64,000 nt of DNA from Adineta vaga (taxonomy: Eukaryota; Rotifera). The stretch covers positions 7,378,001 to 7,442,000 of the forward strand of contig CP075493.1 of NCBI GenBank assembly GCA_021613535.1, given 5' to 3'. The notes below the pieces were generated by a model. The model saw only the letters and a program-made list of their open reading frames with translations. It was not told the origin of the DNA and searched no databases. This document shows, piece by piece, positions 11,590 through 24,562 of the stretch. Made by a program: the position numbers and the translations under genes. Position 1 is the first letter of the stretch. Each line of letters begins with the position of its first letter.

Positions 11590-12285
11590 TTTGTATTGTT
11601 TCTTTTATTGTCACAAATTCAAAAATTGCATCTAAAAAGAAGCAAAAGAAGTATACAATACATTGTTGTTTTTTCTTGGATGACTAAGTTTGTTGATTTT
11701 TCGTTCGAACGGACGCATTCGAAAAAAAAGTCGATAAGTGTGTTTCGGTAAATTATCGATGACCGATAAAAGAAGAGGATGAGGAGGAGGAGGAGACGTA
11801 TCGAAAGAAAGAGAAGATATCGGAAAGAATTTCGGTGCTAAGCAAAACCGAAAGAACATCATTAGAGAGGTTATTGAGTATTGAAATATTTCGAAAATCT
11901 GAAAATTATTTGAAAAAAAATTTTTTTCATAAAATTTTTATAAAAGGCTAAGTAAGAATAAGTAAGAAGAGAATTTTTTCCTTTTTTTTTCTTAATGCAT
12001 TTTTTTAAGTTTTCAATGCACTGTAATGAAGAGATGACATGAGATCATTATGGTAGAACGAATATCCATAATTTACCGTAATATCCAGAGAAAATTATCA
12101 TCTTGTTTTAATGATTAGCGAAATATGTTTGAGTAGTTCATTGTGAATAAAAATCATGTTTAGTAGCTGATAGATAGTTTATTAGTTTTACTTTTATTTT
12201 CCTTCAAATAACATGTAAGTTGTCACTTTTGTTTACTCATGAACGATCGATTGAGAGAAATTTTTGACTTTATTTTCTTTCAGTC
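11590..12285. promoter_or_regulatory. upstream region between SERBP1 and BRSK
   Basis: Non-coding interval between two divergent genes. A TTTTCTTTCAG acceptor ends at 12283, two bases before the BRSK start codon, so a 5' UTR intron or a trans-splice site probably lies here. Confidence 0.4.
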
Positions 12286-15200
12286 ATGTCGTTCAATGTT
12301 AAAACATCGAGTACGGCAGCACCAGCACGTACATCTCAAAATGTTGGACCATATCTTTTACAGAAAACCCTAGGCAAAGGCCAGACAGGTACGGAAAAAT
12401 TTCTTCGACGTCATTGTCCATCTCAAATTTCTCTTGTCTTATTCTAGGACTTGTCAAATTAGGCGTGCATTATTTAACTGGAGAGAAAGTAGCTATTAAA
12501 ATAGTCAATCGCGAAGCTTTATCTGAATCAGTATTGATGAAAGTAATACATAAAATTTTTGTATATATTTGATACATATATATATATAATTTTTTCTCTA
12601 GGTTGAACGAGAAATAGCGATTATGAAGTTAATTGAACATCCACATGTTTTACGTTTATACGATGTATATGAAAGTCGAAAATATTTGTATCTGATTCTT
12701 GAACATGTAGCAGGTGGTGAATTATTTGATTATCTTGTGAAGAAAGGTCGTTTAACACCAAAAGAAGCACGAAAATTTTTTCGACAAATCATTTCTGCAC
12801 TTGATTTTTGTCATAGTCATATGATTTGGTATGTTAGATATCGAATTGGCTAATTTATTTCATACATTCTTTGTTTGTTTATTTTTTAGTCATCGTGATT
12901 TGAAGTAAGAAGATAAGTAATGTATAAGAAGATAATTATTTCCTTTCTATAGACCGGAAAATTTATTATTGGATGATAAAATGAACATTCGTGTTGCTGA
13001 TTTTGGAATGGCATCCTTACAAGTCGAAGGATCATTTCTGGAAACAAGTTGTGGTTCACCACATTATGGTAAGATACATCAATGGATTGAAATGAACTAA
13101 TGAGTTCTTTTTTCTTTTGCTTATTTAGCATGTCCAGAAGTAATTAAGGTAAATATTCGATAGATTTATTGAGTTTCTTCTTCAAGTTTCTTCTTAAAAA
13201 TCAATTAGGGTGAAAAATACGATGGAAGAAAAGCTGATGTATGGTCATGTGGTGTCATTCTTTATGCTCTACTAGTGGTATATAGAGAAATTGAATTCAA
13301 TAATGATCTTCATTTCAATTATCTTCTAGGGTGCATTACCATTTGATGATGATAATCTTCGTCAATTACTCGAAAAAGTAAAGAAAGGTGTTTTTCATAT
13401 TCCACATTTTGTTCCAGCTGATTGTCAACAATTATTACGTGGAATGATTGAAATTGATCCAAATAAACGCCTAACGGTAATTAGCGAAACATTTTCTTTT
13501 CTTTTCTTACTTATTTTTCCGAGCAAAAACATAATCAAAACCAAAATTTTTCTTGCGCTCATGCTCGCTTGCTTATTTATTTTTTTTCTTCTTTATTAAT
13601 TTATTACTCATTCCAGTTGGAAGATGTCAGTCGACATTCGTGGGTTACACAGTACGTAAATAATGAACATACACCTATTAATCGTCGTACTCGTCTTCCG
13701 CTTTCGTCTAATCGTTCTACACCATCAACAACAGTGAAAAGAAAAAATCTTCATCCACCTTCATCGATGTTCGTGATGTGTTTTTATTATCATCATTGCT
13801 TGCTCATTTGTTATTGTTATTGTTGTTGTTCTTGTTGTTATATATATATATATGTTTGAAGCATGATTTCTGGTGTCCTTTGTCCCTAGTTATGATAACA
13901 ATGGTGCCGAAAAAAAACCAACTGTTTGCTTGCCTGCTTGCTTGCTTGCATGAATATTTTATTATGATAGAAAAAGAAAAAAAGTTCAAATCTAAATTTT
14001 ATTATTTGATTTCTTCAGGGGAACTAAGGCAGAATTGGAATTGGAATTGCCAATGGTACAAGTTGTTCAAGTATGTTAAATGAATAGAAAATTTGTGAGA
14101 GAAAATCTGTTTTTTTTTCAATTAATAATAGACAACAATTATTCCAAATGAAGAAGATATTGATGCTGATGTATTTGCTGCAATGACATCATTAGGTTGT
14201 TTTAAAGATCGACAACGATTAATTGAAGCTTTATTAAATTCAAAGTAGAAGAAGAAGGAGAAAAAGAGATTTCATTTTTAATTGCGTTTGTTTTTTGCCG
14301 TTCATATAGACATAACACAGAAAAAGTCATTTACTTTCTTTTACTTGATCGTAAAATGCGTCAACCAAGTTATGAAGATATGGAAGATGCTAAACAACGA
14401 AGTCGTTCTGGTTCACGTAAAACATTATATTATATTTCTTTTTGTAATGATGTGTTGTTTTTCTTTTTTTCAGCGGATGTACCACAGAAACGTGTGGATC
14501 GCCATCGTTCAAATGGAATCGGACAGAGTCCAAACCCGAATGCCTATCGACCGGGTCTCGTTGGTCAACTAGCAGAAGGATCACCATTAGTACCACGACG
14601 ACAACTCTATTCTAATATTAGGTAAAAATCTTACTGAGATCTACTTAAGATAAAGTTACAGACGTAGTATTAAATAAGAAGAATCATTTTCGTCGTCTAT
14701 CATTACAAAGCCTGCAGGCATTCTTAACGACGGAAAAGAAGAATCGTTTTTATTTCAAACTAACTAATCACAAATGAATTGAATTTTTTAGTAATAAAAC
14801 AATCTCAGCTAACAATACTCCATCTGTGAGTCCGTGTGCATCACCAACTGTTATCAAAAAAGATGTTTTCAATAAAATCACAGCGTTTACGGCGGGTAAA
14901 ACATCGATAGAAACTCCATCATCTCATTCCTCATCAACTCAAGGATCTCATATACATCGTCATCATCGTAATACATCAACTGTATCACAGAATGAAAATG
15001 TTCTTACAACTCCGCCATCAACACAATCCATTACTCTAGCAAGTGATCAATCATATTCATCAGTTAATACCGAAAGTACAACGAATAATGGTAAATCCAC
15101 ATATCATCCATCACGGCGACATGCACCGCTACCACCAGCACCGCAGCCAGTACCATTGGCATCTCAAATATCCGAACCAACAAATATGGAATCATCACCA

Positions 15201-16310
15201 TCAGTTATTTCGAATAATAATAATAATAATAATAATAATTCACTTATCTATACGCCACCAAATCAAATTAATATGCCACAAACACCAAATAATAATCAAT
15301 GGAGACATAAATTAAATAATTTAAAACAAAGTTTTCAAAGTGTGGGAACACCACGATTTCATCGACGACCGAAAGTTCTATGTAAGTATAGAAAAACAAG
15401 TTTCATTTCAAATCTTTTTCAAACTTTGTTCTCTTTTCATTGAATATTTCAGTAACCGAAAGTGATAGTACAAATACATCGAATTCACCGCCACAATATG
15501 GTACGACACCTGAAGCAACTAAAAAATCTTTATTTCATCATATTATTGACGCCATGCAAGAAGATCATCATATGATTGTTGTTAAAGATCGACCATTAGC
15601 AGCGATTAAAACTGATCTTATTCATGCTTTCTTATCGGTAATTGATATTGAATCATCTATTTCGCATTTGAATTCTAAATTTTTCTTTAGACTCCTGATC
15701 TTGTCCATAACGTTTTATCTGGTACACAATATCGTTGTGAATATCGTCGACCAGATCGTTCATCAATGTTTCAACGTAATATACGTTTTCATGTAGAAAT
15801 TTGTACAGTTAAATCAGTTGATGCATCATCATCTGATTCTTATTATGTTACATTTACACTTATTACAGGTAAGAAAATTATTCAATGGAAAACATTAACT
15901 CATTGACTATATCATATGAAATATTGTTTCAGGACAAGCAAGACGTTTTAAGAAATTATGTGAAGAAATTCAAACTTTATTTCTAACAAGTAAAGAACGT
16001 TTAGCAAAACAACGACGTCCGCTACCACCACCACAGCAGCAGCAACAACAACATCAACAACAACCAACAAATGATAATCGATCAATAACCGGTGGTGGAA
16101 ATGGTCATTCAGTAAATTCATCTACAGTTAATTCTCTTCCATCGAATCCAAATACACCCATGACACCTCGATCAAATGCTTCATTTATTTCATCATTATT
16201 TGGTAACACAAATTCTTCATGTAAATATCACTAATTCCTTTTTCTTCTGACATTTCCCTCGATGATCTGGTTTATTTGTTATCGCAGATTTTTCGTATCG
16301 GATCCCTTGA
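12286..16310 (+). CDS. BRSK: BRSK/SAD-type serine/threonine kinase (AMPK-related)
   Basis: Family kinases (BRSK1/2, SAD-1) act in neuronal polarity and presynaptic organisation and are activated by LKB1. Exons seen: 12286-12388, 12448-12542, 12602-12828, 12890-12904, 12953-13068, 13129-13148, 13209-13277, 13330-13476, 13617-13768 (donor uncertain), 14019-14070, 14132-14244, 14310-14416, 14474-14621, 14792-15381, 15453-15637, 15691-15868, 15933-16220 and 16288-16310; about 875 aa. Present are the P-loop [16 protein letters not shown] lysine, catalytic HRDLKPEN, DFG, the activation loop [13 protein letters not shown] with the LKB1-site Thr, a UBA-like segment ([14 protein letters not shown]), conserved RFHRR, and a KA1-like C-terminal region (VTFTLITG...RRFKKL). 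Two exons are only 15 and 20 nt. The 3' end is ambiguous: a Ser/Gln-rich open stretch at 16492-16720 could be an alternative last exon but does not join in phase. Confidence 0.88.
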
Positions 16311-16491
16311 GAACAAGACTATATTAATTTCTAGATATGGGAAGATGTTTAACAAAGACAAATAAGCTATTTGTATTTTTTAAGGTTTCATATTGCATTT
16401 CGATCTAAACATCAGATATTATTTCATTCAACTAAATATTCTCTCTGATCAGATGTTTTTTTCCATAAATTTATTCAATTATTTCATTTAG

Positions 16492-16720
16492 ATATAAAAT
16501 CGAATGTCACATCAACTCAACACAACAACAACAACAACAGCCACCACAATCATCTTCATCATCTATTTCCTCACTTTCATCCACATCCAATGTATCTTTA
16601 ACTAATCCTCCTTCGGCAGCCAATTCCGTTGGCTCACCTTATTCAGTAACATCGTCAATCAATGACGATTCAACAGTCGAATCTACTCGTCTGAAACTTG
16701 CTCATCGTCTTGCTATCTAG
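16492..16720 (+). other. possible alternative last exon of BRSK
   Basis: Preceded by a good acceptor (TTTCATTTAG, ending at 16491), this stretch is open in one frame: a Gln run, Pro/Ser-rich sequence, then a plausible end TRLKLAHRLAI before TAG at 16718-16720. Joining it needs a phase-2 donor, but the nearest BRSK donor (16221) is phase 1. A 7-nt microexon (16288-16294) followed by the donor GTATCG would repair the phase. It may instead be 3' UTR. Confidence 0.35.
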
Positions 16721-19503
16721 TCATTTCTTTTCTTCTTTCTTCTCATGCTTGTTGTTGTTGTTGTTGTAAGTATGCGTGTGTATCTCATCAATATGTATAT
16801 GTATCGTTTTTCTTTCTTTCGTGCAATCTGTCCTCTCTCATTCCATCGACATCTATGACCCTCGAAAACAAAATCAATTTTTTTTGTCTCCTTGCGAAAA
16901 ATTAATCTCTAGTCAAAACATAAACCTTCTCACATTTGTTTTTCTCTTTGAGCGATGATACACACCGCTTGTCTTCCGTCTTGTCGTCGAAATCTACCCT
17001 CTTCGTTCATTCGTAATTCATTTCTATGTTGAAAAAAAAAATAAACAAACGTCTCCTTCAGAAACGTCCAATTATTTCATTTATTGTTCGTGCATTTGTC
17101 ATTCTTCTATTCATTATATATTTGTGTGTGTGTGAGTGTGTGCATGAACTGTAATTTTATGAGCGCACCTTTCTTCATTTTTCTTCTCTTTTTCTTCTTT
17201 TTTTCTTCTTCTACTTTCACTTGTGTCTTATCAACAAAGGAAAAAATTAGAACGTGACGAAAAACGACTATCAGAAAAGAAAACGAACAAATAAAGTATT
17301 CTGACATGTATACTAATTGTCATATGTGAAGATTTAATATATATTTATCTAAAAAGTCCAATGACAACATCCGGTAGAAACTGATTATAAGAACACGATA
17401 AAGGAAGAGAACAATTTTAAAGAAAGAAAATCGTTGAAAAACTCACGATTACTATGTGATGAAAAATTCTAATTAGAAATATATATGTATGTGGGTTAAA
17501 GAACTGACAATTAGAATGTTGTTGCTCAATTAGTTGCCTGTAAACGAATAGGAAATGAGATGTAAGATGAAAAGTTTCGTCTTTCAAAATAAGGAAATCA
17601 TTGAAATAGTACTCGAATGTCGATCGAAGGAAATTGTTCAATGTCGATGCTATTTTTCTAATGATGCCTGTCGCATACATCAGAGAAAGAGAGAATAACA
17701 ATAAACTTTGCTACTTGAATTGAATGAACCTTTTTTTTTTCGTATCTGAAACTAACTTGAAATAAGTTAGAATAACAATGAATCAGACTTAGTTTCTTTT
17801 CTCTAATTACGATTGTAACATGAATACTGATGCTATCATTAGAATAAAGTATGCACTGACGGCTTTCAAGCAGAAGAATCATGAGAAGAGGATTCTCTCC
17901 TCTTAGATTGAACGTAGTGTGCTATTCTGTTGATTGAAGAAGCTAGGCAATGTTTAATTAATTTCTCATTTAACAAATGAATGGAATAGTGATAATCTAA
18001 ATGAAATTATTCCCAAATTTTCATACAGTTGAAGAAAGTAAACTAACGCCATATTATGAAGTTTCTGATACAATGTTACAGATGGTGCTAGTTGCTCAAC
18101 ATGAAATTTCCTTTTTAAAATAGCACATATTAAATTTCACTTGTTTATTTTATAATTTTTCATTACATCCACATGAACAAAAAAGAAGAGAGAATGTAAG
18201 AAAGAAACAATCATCATTTTCAATACATAATTTTTGTTTTCCGATGGATTTTTTTCAAACATACATAAAAGAACAAAAAACGACGAATTATCTCGCCTGC
18301 GAAAAGAGAAAAAAGACTGGAATAGCACCAGTTACATAAGACATGACAGACGAGATCTTCTGTAATGCACCCGTTTTGTCTTCATTTCAAATAAAAGATT
18401 AGAAAAACAACAAACAACAATAAAACAACAGCAAAATTCGAGACACTGTTCGCATTTTTATATTTATCTAAGAGTAGTAAAAAAACAGCTTTTTTCTAGA
18501 TCTTCTTTACTTTGTTTATGTAAAAAGGTATCATCACTATTGCACCATATTGTGTTCAAGAAACAAACTCGGTCTTTACTCAATCAAAATGAACTACAGG
18601 CTACTTTTCTTCTGTCTAAAAAAGTAAACGGAATGTGTAGCTGAGAAAGACGAGTGACTAGGACTAACTTCATAGAGAATAGAACTATTCTCTTTGTTTT
18701 ACATAAAAATATTTCAAACGATGTTCTGAAACATATGCATACTCTGGTTATTTTACTTTACTCTCTTCTGCGAAATACAAATGAATGAAATTAAGTCTTA
18801 AAGAAAAACAAACGAAATCTTATTCTTGTTTTTATCAAGAAGTTATTTAAAGAAAAAGAAATAATGATAAATAATCAAAGTAGAAAAAAACAATCAAAAA
18901 GACAAGAAAAAAATGAAACGCATTAACTGCTGATTAGATATCATTTGTTTTTTCTCTCTTCATACACATATATGAATGTGTATGTACTGTAAAATTTTCT
19001 CATCACAAACTGGAAACAACAACAACAAAGAAGAAGAAGAAGAAAAATATATATTGAAAAAAAATCAAAGAAAGAGAACGATACACAATAAAGAAGAAAG
19101 ACAAATGTGTTCATGTATATATGTGTAAAGAAAATGAAAACAAAACAGAGACATCCGTACTTGTATTTTGTTAGAAATTAGAAAGAAAGAAAGAAAAGAT
19201 AAAGACAAGATAGTAGAATCAATGGTGCTTGTAAGAGAGTCAGGAGAATTTTTCAATGCCAAGTTTTTCTTGTAGAAAGAAGTGATTGAAGTTCATCAAT
19301 GCAAATATGATAAATTCACATTTGGTTTAGTTTTTTCGTAGAATACTTTGCCAAATAGAGTTTCTTTACAGAAAGATACATAAACATTCTTTATTTCTAC
19401 AAAATTCCAAATAAGAATATTTTCATTCGTACAAAACAACAGCAAACTTCTACCTTCTAATCAATATACATATTTGCATTGGAAACTTGAATAATACTTT
19501 GAT
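16721..19503. other. intergenic between convergent BRSK and MBNL
   Basis: About 2.8 kb of AT-rich, low-complexity sequence with several short chance frames. It should include the 3' UTRs of both convergent genes. I see no conserved protein, RNA gene or repeat. Confidence 0.5.
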
Positions 19504-22500
19504 TTAAAGTCTCGGCAAATGGGAAGTGTATCCAGCAACTAAAACAGACAAATCAGTTAACCTTTTATCTCTAATATTAAACGAAAGAAATTCGAAACAT
19601 TTTATGTGTGAGCATCATGCGACATGCATCAGATAAACACACATAAATTCATGCATGAGAAAAAAGAAAGAAAATATATTTAGTACGTAGTCGAAATAGT
19701 GAATATAACTATGGATGAACTATTTCCTAAGGGTTAATACGTACTTTTGATTTGATTTTGAGCTGAATAAAGAGTAAAAATGAATCGCATGATCAAAAGA
19801 TTCAAAACTGATTTTTCGGTTTTTAGGATATAGATTAAGCTTACAGAGATAAGAAGGGAATTGAAGCGTTCGAATAATTCACTCATGCTCAATAAGATAG
19901 ATACAAGATATGTTTGTGATATTACACTTACATGCCATGGGAACAGCGGTTAGATATGGCTGCTGAAATTGTATTGGTAATGGTGTGGGTGATGGATAAG
20001 AAAATGCTGTCATTGGATAAGCTGCCATTGGTATACCAGTTTTAGGATCAGCTACTGCTGGTCGTTTTTGATGTTGTGCAGATAGATTTGTTTGTTGTTG
20101 TTGTTGTTGTTGTTGTTGAAGATACTGTGATGCAGTAATAAACTGTGTTCCTGGAGGCTAGAAAACAAAAGTAAAAATAGTGTTTAATTTTAGAAGATAT
20201 TTGAAAATCTAAACAAAATAGGAAAGGTTTATTTATTAATTTATTTCTTTGCTTTGTTTCTCTTCTCTTTTTTTTCATAAAGCATGTCAAACTGATCGAA
20301 CCATTCGAAGCATATAAAGCTAGCAAGATTATCTAGAAAAGCATATTGAAGTTCGATCAGTTTTTGATTTATACATACAAAGCACAATAAATAAATGAAT
20401 AAATAAATAGCTAAAATTAAAGAATAAACAAAAAGCATATGTGCAATACCAGCTTCAGGTAGGCACCGGTAGTAGCAGTATCGTCTTCAAGCGGTCGTTT
20501 TTTCGGCTGCTGTGTAATAATGCTGCTGCTGCTGACAGGATCGATCACTGCCTATATTAGTAGAAAAGAGAGGAATAGAGAAAAGATCGTGTATGCAACA
20601 AGCAAATACAAACAAAAAGTATATAAACAACAACAACAATATACAAACAAAAAGCCTTAGAAATTTTTAGTTTTTCTTAAGAAAATGATTTGTCAATATA
20701 GTCGAAATCGTACTAAATTTATCTTTGATCCGTGCATTGATTGTTTTTCAATAGAACATAAATTTGTTTTAACAAGCTTTTAAGCACGCATGATCTTATC
20801 TCTAAATATAATAGATCTCTTCGTGCGATTGTCTAAAACAAATCGTTTGTTGTTTAATAAAGCATCATATGTATATGCATATGATAAATTTCATCACGTT
20901 TACAAAAGGCAACGGCAGAAAAGAAACAAAGGCTATATTTGCTTGCTACATTTGTTGATATATTTTGAAATATCTGTCAAATAAACTCAATTATTTGCTA
21001 CGTACCGTATTATCAGTTGATGCTGTTGTTGATGACGATGATCCATCACTGTTCGGTATATTTGTTGATGTAATTATTGATGACTAGAATGAGAAAAGAA
21101 GAGAAAGGATTAGTTAACATAAATATCTATTATTGAACTTACATCTTTTACTTCAACAGATGGTGGTTGAGTATAGATAGTTTGAATTTGTCCTGAATAT
21201 GGTTGATACGATTGAACATAATTGTTATTATATGTACCATCCTCTTCTGGATGATTTTGATGTTGCTAGAAGAGAAATAAGTAGATTATAGAAAATAGTT
21301 AATTATACTCTTATTTCGAATTAGTTTTAAAATTAAAAATAAATTCAAGCAACTATGTAAGCATATGCAAAAATACAAAAGCATACCAATGGCGAAGAAG
21401 AGGAAGAAGCAGGTGTAATAGATGTTTGTTGAGGATAGATATACGTAGTCGGTGGTGCACTCAAAACTGATTGACTACTATTCAATGTCAATGGTTGAAG
21501 CAATTGAATAGTAGATGGTGAATATTGAAATGCTGCTGCAGCGGCTGCTGAATAGACTTGTGCAACAGCTGCAGCTGATTGTGCTTTGACTGCTTTTAAT
21601 TGTGCAACAAGATGAGCGGGTGGATGAAAATATTTGCATGTTTCACGAGCACATCTTCCTTTAACATAATCAACACAAACAGTAACAAGACCGTCTGCAT
21701 CAAGTGGACAATGTGCTTGTGGATGTGCATAGGAACATGCCTCTGCTGTATATAAACATTGTCCATGCTGAAAATCAGTGCATACCTATAAATAAAATCA
21801 AGAGAAGCGAAGTAGACCAACAAGCATACACATGCAATAAGATATTTGACAAGAAAACAATACCTAGAGAAGCAAGCAACAAGCAAGAAGATACAGAAAC
21901 TAGTTGTGTAAGTCATAAATACTAAGCACAAATAATAGTATATAAGTGTACAAACATAGATATATATGTATATGCACACACACAGACACACAAACAAAGA
22001 AATAAATGTTAATAGAAATATGTGCAAGAAGATGACCATGACTACTATTGGAAGGAACAACAAGCTGACCTCGATTTGCTTTAAAATAAAACTGAAATGA
22101 TCTTATCACTTACATAGAGCGTATCAAGTTCAAGGTAAGACTAAATGGGATACACATCAATTTAGTAGGAGAAAGGTGAAAGTTAAAAAAAACGGAGAGA
22201 AAAAAAATAGTGAGGTATTATATTCAGTCCACAGACAAGCATAGAAATGTGTCAAAATACTGATTTTCTTCACGTTGAAAATGATATGAACAAACCTTTA
22301 TCATTTCATGATTGGAATTATGAGTTGAGTAAACCTAGAGAATGGAAAGTTTTGTTTGATTTTTTTGAGGTTTTCCAGCACCATAACCGAGTTTGATATA
22401 GAAATCGAGCAACAGAATAAACAAGAACAAAGCTGCACGAAAAGACGCGCAACGTGAAGATGAATAGTCGTGTGTATAGAAATGTATATATGTATATGAG

Positions 22501-24562
22501 CGAGATGCATGCTCCCATTATGTAGTTGGTTTTTTTTATATGATAATACAAGAGCAGCAACAATGGCGGCACGAAAATGGCTCAGAGCAGATTAGTGAAT
22601 AAAGTAGAGCTCAAAATTCCAAAGAAGAACATGGCAGGAAAAGATTGCTAATTGGCTGGCTTAATTGCTTTTCGAAACGAAACTCGTTGTTTCTTTTTCT
22701 TTATTAGCTGCTTCAGCGTGCAGATGCAGCGATTATATATAGAGAGAGAAAGATTGGCGCGCGTCTGCCTGATAGAAATAGACATATCTCACTTACCACT
22801 ATTTTTAATAAAAGGATTAAAAGAAAGAGTGGGAATAATGAGAAAAGAACCAAGAATTCATTTTTAATGAGAGAATACATACTTCTAAACGATCAGTACG
22901 AGTCATTTTTGGCCCAGTTGGTTGAGCACTTATCTGTGTTACCGGTTGATAATATTGCGCACCATCTGGACTATACATAGCTGTAGCGGTTGTAGCTTGG
23001 GAAAGTTGTTGTAAATGAGCTGCATGTAAAGGAATGCTAAAAGCTTGGCCTGCTGAATTGAATACTAGAGTCGATTGACCTGGGCCAGCTGGACTTAGAT
23101 GAGGATAAGATGCCTAAGAAAACTACGATAGTTGATATTATTTAATAATCATCGTTACTTACCATGGACGTAGGTTGTGGCAAAGGACTTTGAAGAATAG
23201 CACCGTTAGGATACGACATATGAGTTGGTGTTTGTGGATAAATAGCTTGATTAGCAGCGATATTCATAGCTGGAAAAAAAACATCATTTTTAAACGCTTT
23301 AATTTGTTATTAAAGCAAAGAATTATTTTGATTTACCGATACTACGAAGAATTAGATTATTGCGTCCGTTTTGTAATAGAATGTCACGTAAATGTTGCGG
23401 TGGATGAAGATATTTACACGGTGGATTGGTGCGATTGCATTTTCCCTAATCATAGAAAAAAGAAATTCAATTTCATCAAAAACTGGTACGGATGAAATTT
23501 AGATAGAACAAAAGCATACAGGAGATTTTGTTGTCAGTGGATGATTGCTGCTCATAGTAAGAATAATTGAAAAATGAAGAGAAAAAAAAGAAGTAAATCG
23601 AAGAACTCTGTTTACTTAAGATAAATGAAAAAAAAACGAAAGATTTTTTTTCATTTACTAACTTACTTGCTCAAGACTCATCTCGTGTCTCCTTCTTCTT
23701 CTTTTTTTTCACTTAGGTTTGAATCATCAAGATAACAATCTTGCAAGGTGTATATTTCTCCCTCACCCCTACTTCTCTTTGTATAACTGATATCAAACCT
23801 TTACTTTGTCACTCATCTACCCTTTCGCTCATATATGTAATACAAAAATGAATAAACGTTGATTTTTAAATCATCTTTCATTTCGTTCTTTTTTTGCACG
23901 TATATATATATATATACATCATATCTATCTCATATTAAAGGTCGTTATAGTGAACGATGTTCAGCTTTTCATGAATGAATAAGAGAAAGAGATAAACAAA
24001 ATAAACAATTAAACAGTCTATCTTCGTTTTTCTTTTCGCTCTTTACTTTAATCTTTAACTTGACAACGAGATAGATGTCCTCAAATGTAAAATTTATTTC
24101 ATTTGTGCCCTTCTTATGTTGTTTAACTATAATCATATATATATATCCGATGGGCACATTCAATTCGCTGTTAATCATGGAGAGTAAAGATAAGGATAAT
24201 AAGAAACGATAACTAACCTTCAGTGAATCAAAGCAAGCAATCACTTTACCACTATTAACTTCAACATGTGTAGGTGGATGGGCAAATTTACATTCTTGTT
24301 CTGACCGGGTACATTTTCCACGTTGATATTCACGGCAAACTTCGAGTGTTAACCACCGTGAATCTTTAACATTGGCAATCGATGTTAATAACGGCATATT
24401 TGAATTTGCTTGAACTTGTACAGCAGTCGTTGGTGATCCACCAGTTGAAGATGATGAAGAACCAGTTAATGGTGACATATATTGTTGATGATGCATATTG
24501 TTTGATGATGAATAATGAGTACCGTTTGAATCAATAGCCGTTGTGGCAAAACTGAAAGACAT
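19504..24562 (-). CDS. MBNL: muscleblind-like splicing regulator with four CCCH fingers
   Basis: Ten exons (24562-24218, 23445-23337, 23269-23163, 23113-22883, 21785-21387, 21265-21143, 21083-21006, 20551-20450, 20157-19932, 19538-19504), all in frame, give 584 aa. The start is supported by an in-frame TAG two codons upstream. After a 65-residue Ser-rich N-terminus, the first finger pair opens with [15 protein letters not shown]; finger 1 is CX7CX6CX3H and finger 2 is CX7CX6CX3H (vertebrate finger 2 is CX7CX4CX3H). The second pair lies after MTRTDRLE: finger 3 is CX7CX6CX3H and finger 4 is CX7CX4CX3H. A KKRPLE motif matches the nuclear-localisation region of MBNL, and poly-Gln follows near the end. 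MBNL proteins bind YGCY RNA and control alternative splicing. The 772- and 1097-nt introns are long for this window. Confidence 0.93.

Noticed and set aside
21596-22109. Hydrophobic minus-strand frames of 155 and 69 codons
   Set aside because: They are shadows of MBNL exon 5 and its adjoining intron; the real frame encodes CCCH fingers 3 and 4.
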